Shown: one piece after another, positions 7,139 through 7,400 of the stretch | Numbering within the stretch: the first letter of the stretch is position 1 | Layout of the letters: every line of letters begins with the position of its first letter | Assembly (NCBI GenBank): GCA_029262975.1 | Contig: JAJCYJ010000735.1 | Coordinates: 1-7,400 of the forward strand | DNA length: 7,400 bases | From: Saprospiraceae bacterium | GTDB lineage: Bacteria; Bacteroidota; Bacteroidia; Chitinophagales; Saprospiraceae | Direction of reading: 5' to 3' | The notes under the pieces: generated by a model | Seen by the model: only the letters and a program-made list of their open reading frames with translations | The model's database searches: none | What the model was told of the DNA's origin: nothing | Made by a program: the position numbers and the translations under genes

Positions 7139-7162
7139 AAAGTCAGTACTACTGTCTTTTTT
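7139..7162 (+). terminator. Intrinsic-terminator-like hairpin with T-run
   Basis: AAAG-T-CAGT (7139-7147) pairs with ACTG-T-CTTT (7151-7159) across an ACT loop, with one T:T mismatch. It ends in six T residues (7157-7162). It lies 320 nt after the adaptor stop, so it may terminate read-through past the repeat array. The stem is AT-rich and modest in stability. Confidence 0.4.
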
Positions 7163-7249
7163 AAACTTTTAAATTACAGTCATTTTAATTTAATAGTGAG
7201 AAATCGCAGGAAATGTAGAGTTAAAAGAAGCGTTTGATGAGTGAACGTG

Positions 7250-7280
7250 CCCAATTGGGGTCGAGTACGAATGTGCTCGA
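7250..7280. other. Adjacent palindrome and hairpin in intergenic DNA
   Basis: A perfect 10-bp palindrome, CCCAATTGGG (7250-7259), is followed one base later by an 8-bp hairpin, TCGAGTAC-GAAT-GTGCTCGA (7261-7280; one pair is G:U in RNA). The pair is flanked by near-identical AGTGAACG (7240-7247) and AGTGAATG (7281-7288). This could be a regulator site or part of a structured RNA; the function is unknown. Confidence 0.4.
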
Positions 7281-7373
7281 AGTGAATGAACCGCGAAGTT
7301 ATACCGTTAAATTCCTAATCTATTCAGACATTTTTATATGTTTATAATGAGAGAGAGCTTTAGATCTCGCACT

Positions 7374-7391
7374 TTCCTCAACAGCGAGGAA
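7374..7391. other. Perfect 6-bp hairpin near the window end
   Basis: TTCCTC (7374-7379) and GAGGAA (7386-7391) pair perfectly around a 6-nt loop (AACAGC). There is no T-run on either side. It may belong to the same structured stretch as the dyads at 7250-7280, or to the leader of a gene beyond the window. Confidence 0.35.
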
Positions 7392-7400
7392 TGAGACACT

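Larger units (their letters stand above)
7025..7400. other. Intergenic stretch without a convincing gene
   Basis: The 7025-7225 part is strongly AT-rich and contains one terminator-like hairpin (7139-7162). The 7226-7400 part is less AT-rich and contains several dyads. Open frames are all short: a 36-codon ATG frame at 7237-7347 (+) and a 26-codon stop-to-stop frame at 7221-7298 (-), neither with support. No tRNA, rRNA, IS end pair or recognised riboswitch was seen. Confidence 0.6.

Noticed and set aside
6898..7140. Open frame through repeats 3 and 4 with a repeated peptide (IAVSLDSGLYARC)
   Set aside because: It has no start codon until near its end, unit 2's 50-bp length breaks the frame, and the composition looks non-coding. 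The repeated peptide is just the repeated DNA.
7225..7260. Hammerhead ribozyme core (TTGATGA near GAAC)
   Set aside because: The conserved CUGANGA and GAAA elements are both mismatched and the required three stems do not form.
7221..7298. Minus-strand C-terminal remnant ending in WARSLIKRFF
   Set aside because: It reads protein-like but has only 26 codons between stops and no recognised family. It could be a decayed gene, but I cannot support it.
7237..7347. 36-codon ATG frame on the + strand
   Set aside because: Weak ribosome site, and it overlaps the strongest intergenic hairpins. The C-terminal part looks like random translation and no family was recognised.

Overview
The window looks like a piece of a Bacteroidota (Bacteroidetes) chromosome. 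The evidence is a moderately AT-rich composition, AT-rich gene leaders mostly without Shine-Dalgarno sequences, an efflux pump in which the RND subunit is fused to an outer-membrane-factor domain (an arrangement I associate with this phylum), and a small His-rich exported protein just ahead of the pump. No rRNA, tRNA or informational marker is present, so I cannot place it below phylum.

Layout, all genes on the + strand. Positions 1-49 are the last codons of an unidentified upstream gene. It is followed after 1 nt by an ankyrin-repeat protein (51-713) that looks C-terminally short for its family. Next come a small exported His-rich protein of unknown function with a GTG start (810-1202), an intergenic spacer with a long imperfect dyad (1244-1278), and a strong Shine-Dalgarno ahead of a 1443-residue CzcA/CusA-type heavy-metal RND pump fused to a CzcC/TolC-like outer-membrane factor (1323-5654). 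Its stop overlaps (ATGA) the start of a CzcB-like membrane-fusion lipoprotein (5651-6820). From 6821 to 7400 there is no convincing gene. That stretch holds four degenerate tandem copies of a 50-51 bp hairpin-bearing repeat (6831-7024), a terminator-like hairpin with a T-run (7139-7162) and a cluster of dyads (7250-7280, 7374-7391).

The two large genes encode all three parts of a tripartite efflux system in two polypeptides: inner-membrane RND pump plus outer-membrane factor in one chain, and the periplasmic adaptor in the other. The RND transmembrane-4 motif has the Asp/Asp/Glu set of the divalent-cation (Zn/Co/Cd/Ni) HME branch rather than the CusA Cu/Ag form. The His-rich small protein and the His-rich ends of the adaptor are consistent with periplasmic metal binding. 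No metal-responsive regulator lies in the window, so regulation must be inferred elsewhere.

The observations most worth a second look are the tandem hairpin array after the operon, the pump/outer-membrane-factor junction (a signal-peptide-like segment preceded by a Shine-Dalgarno-like 9-mer identical to the one used by the pump gene itself), and the unclassified His-rich protein.
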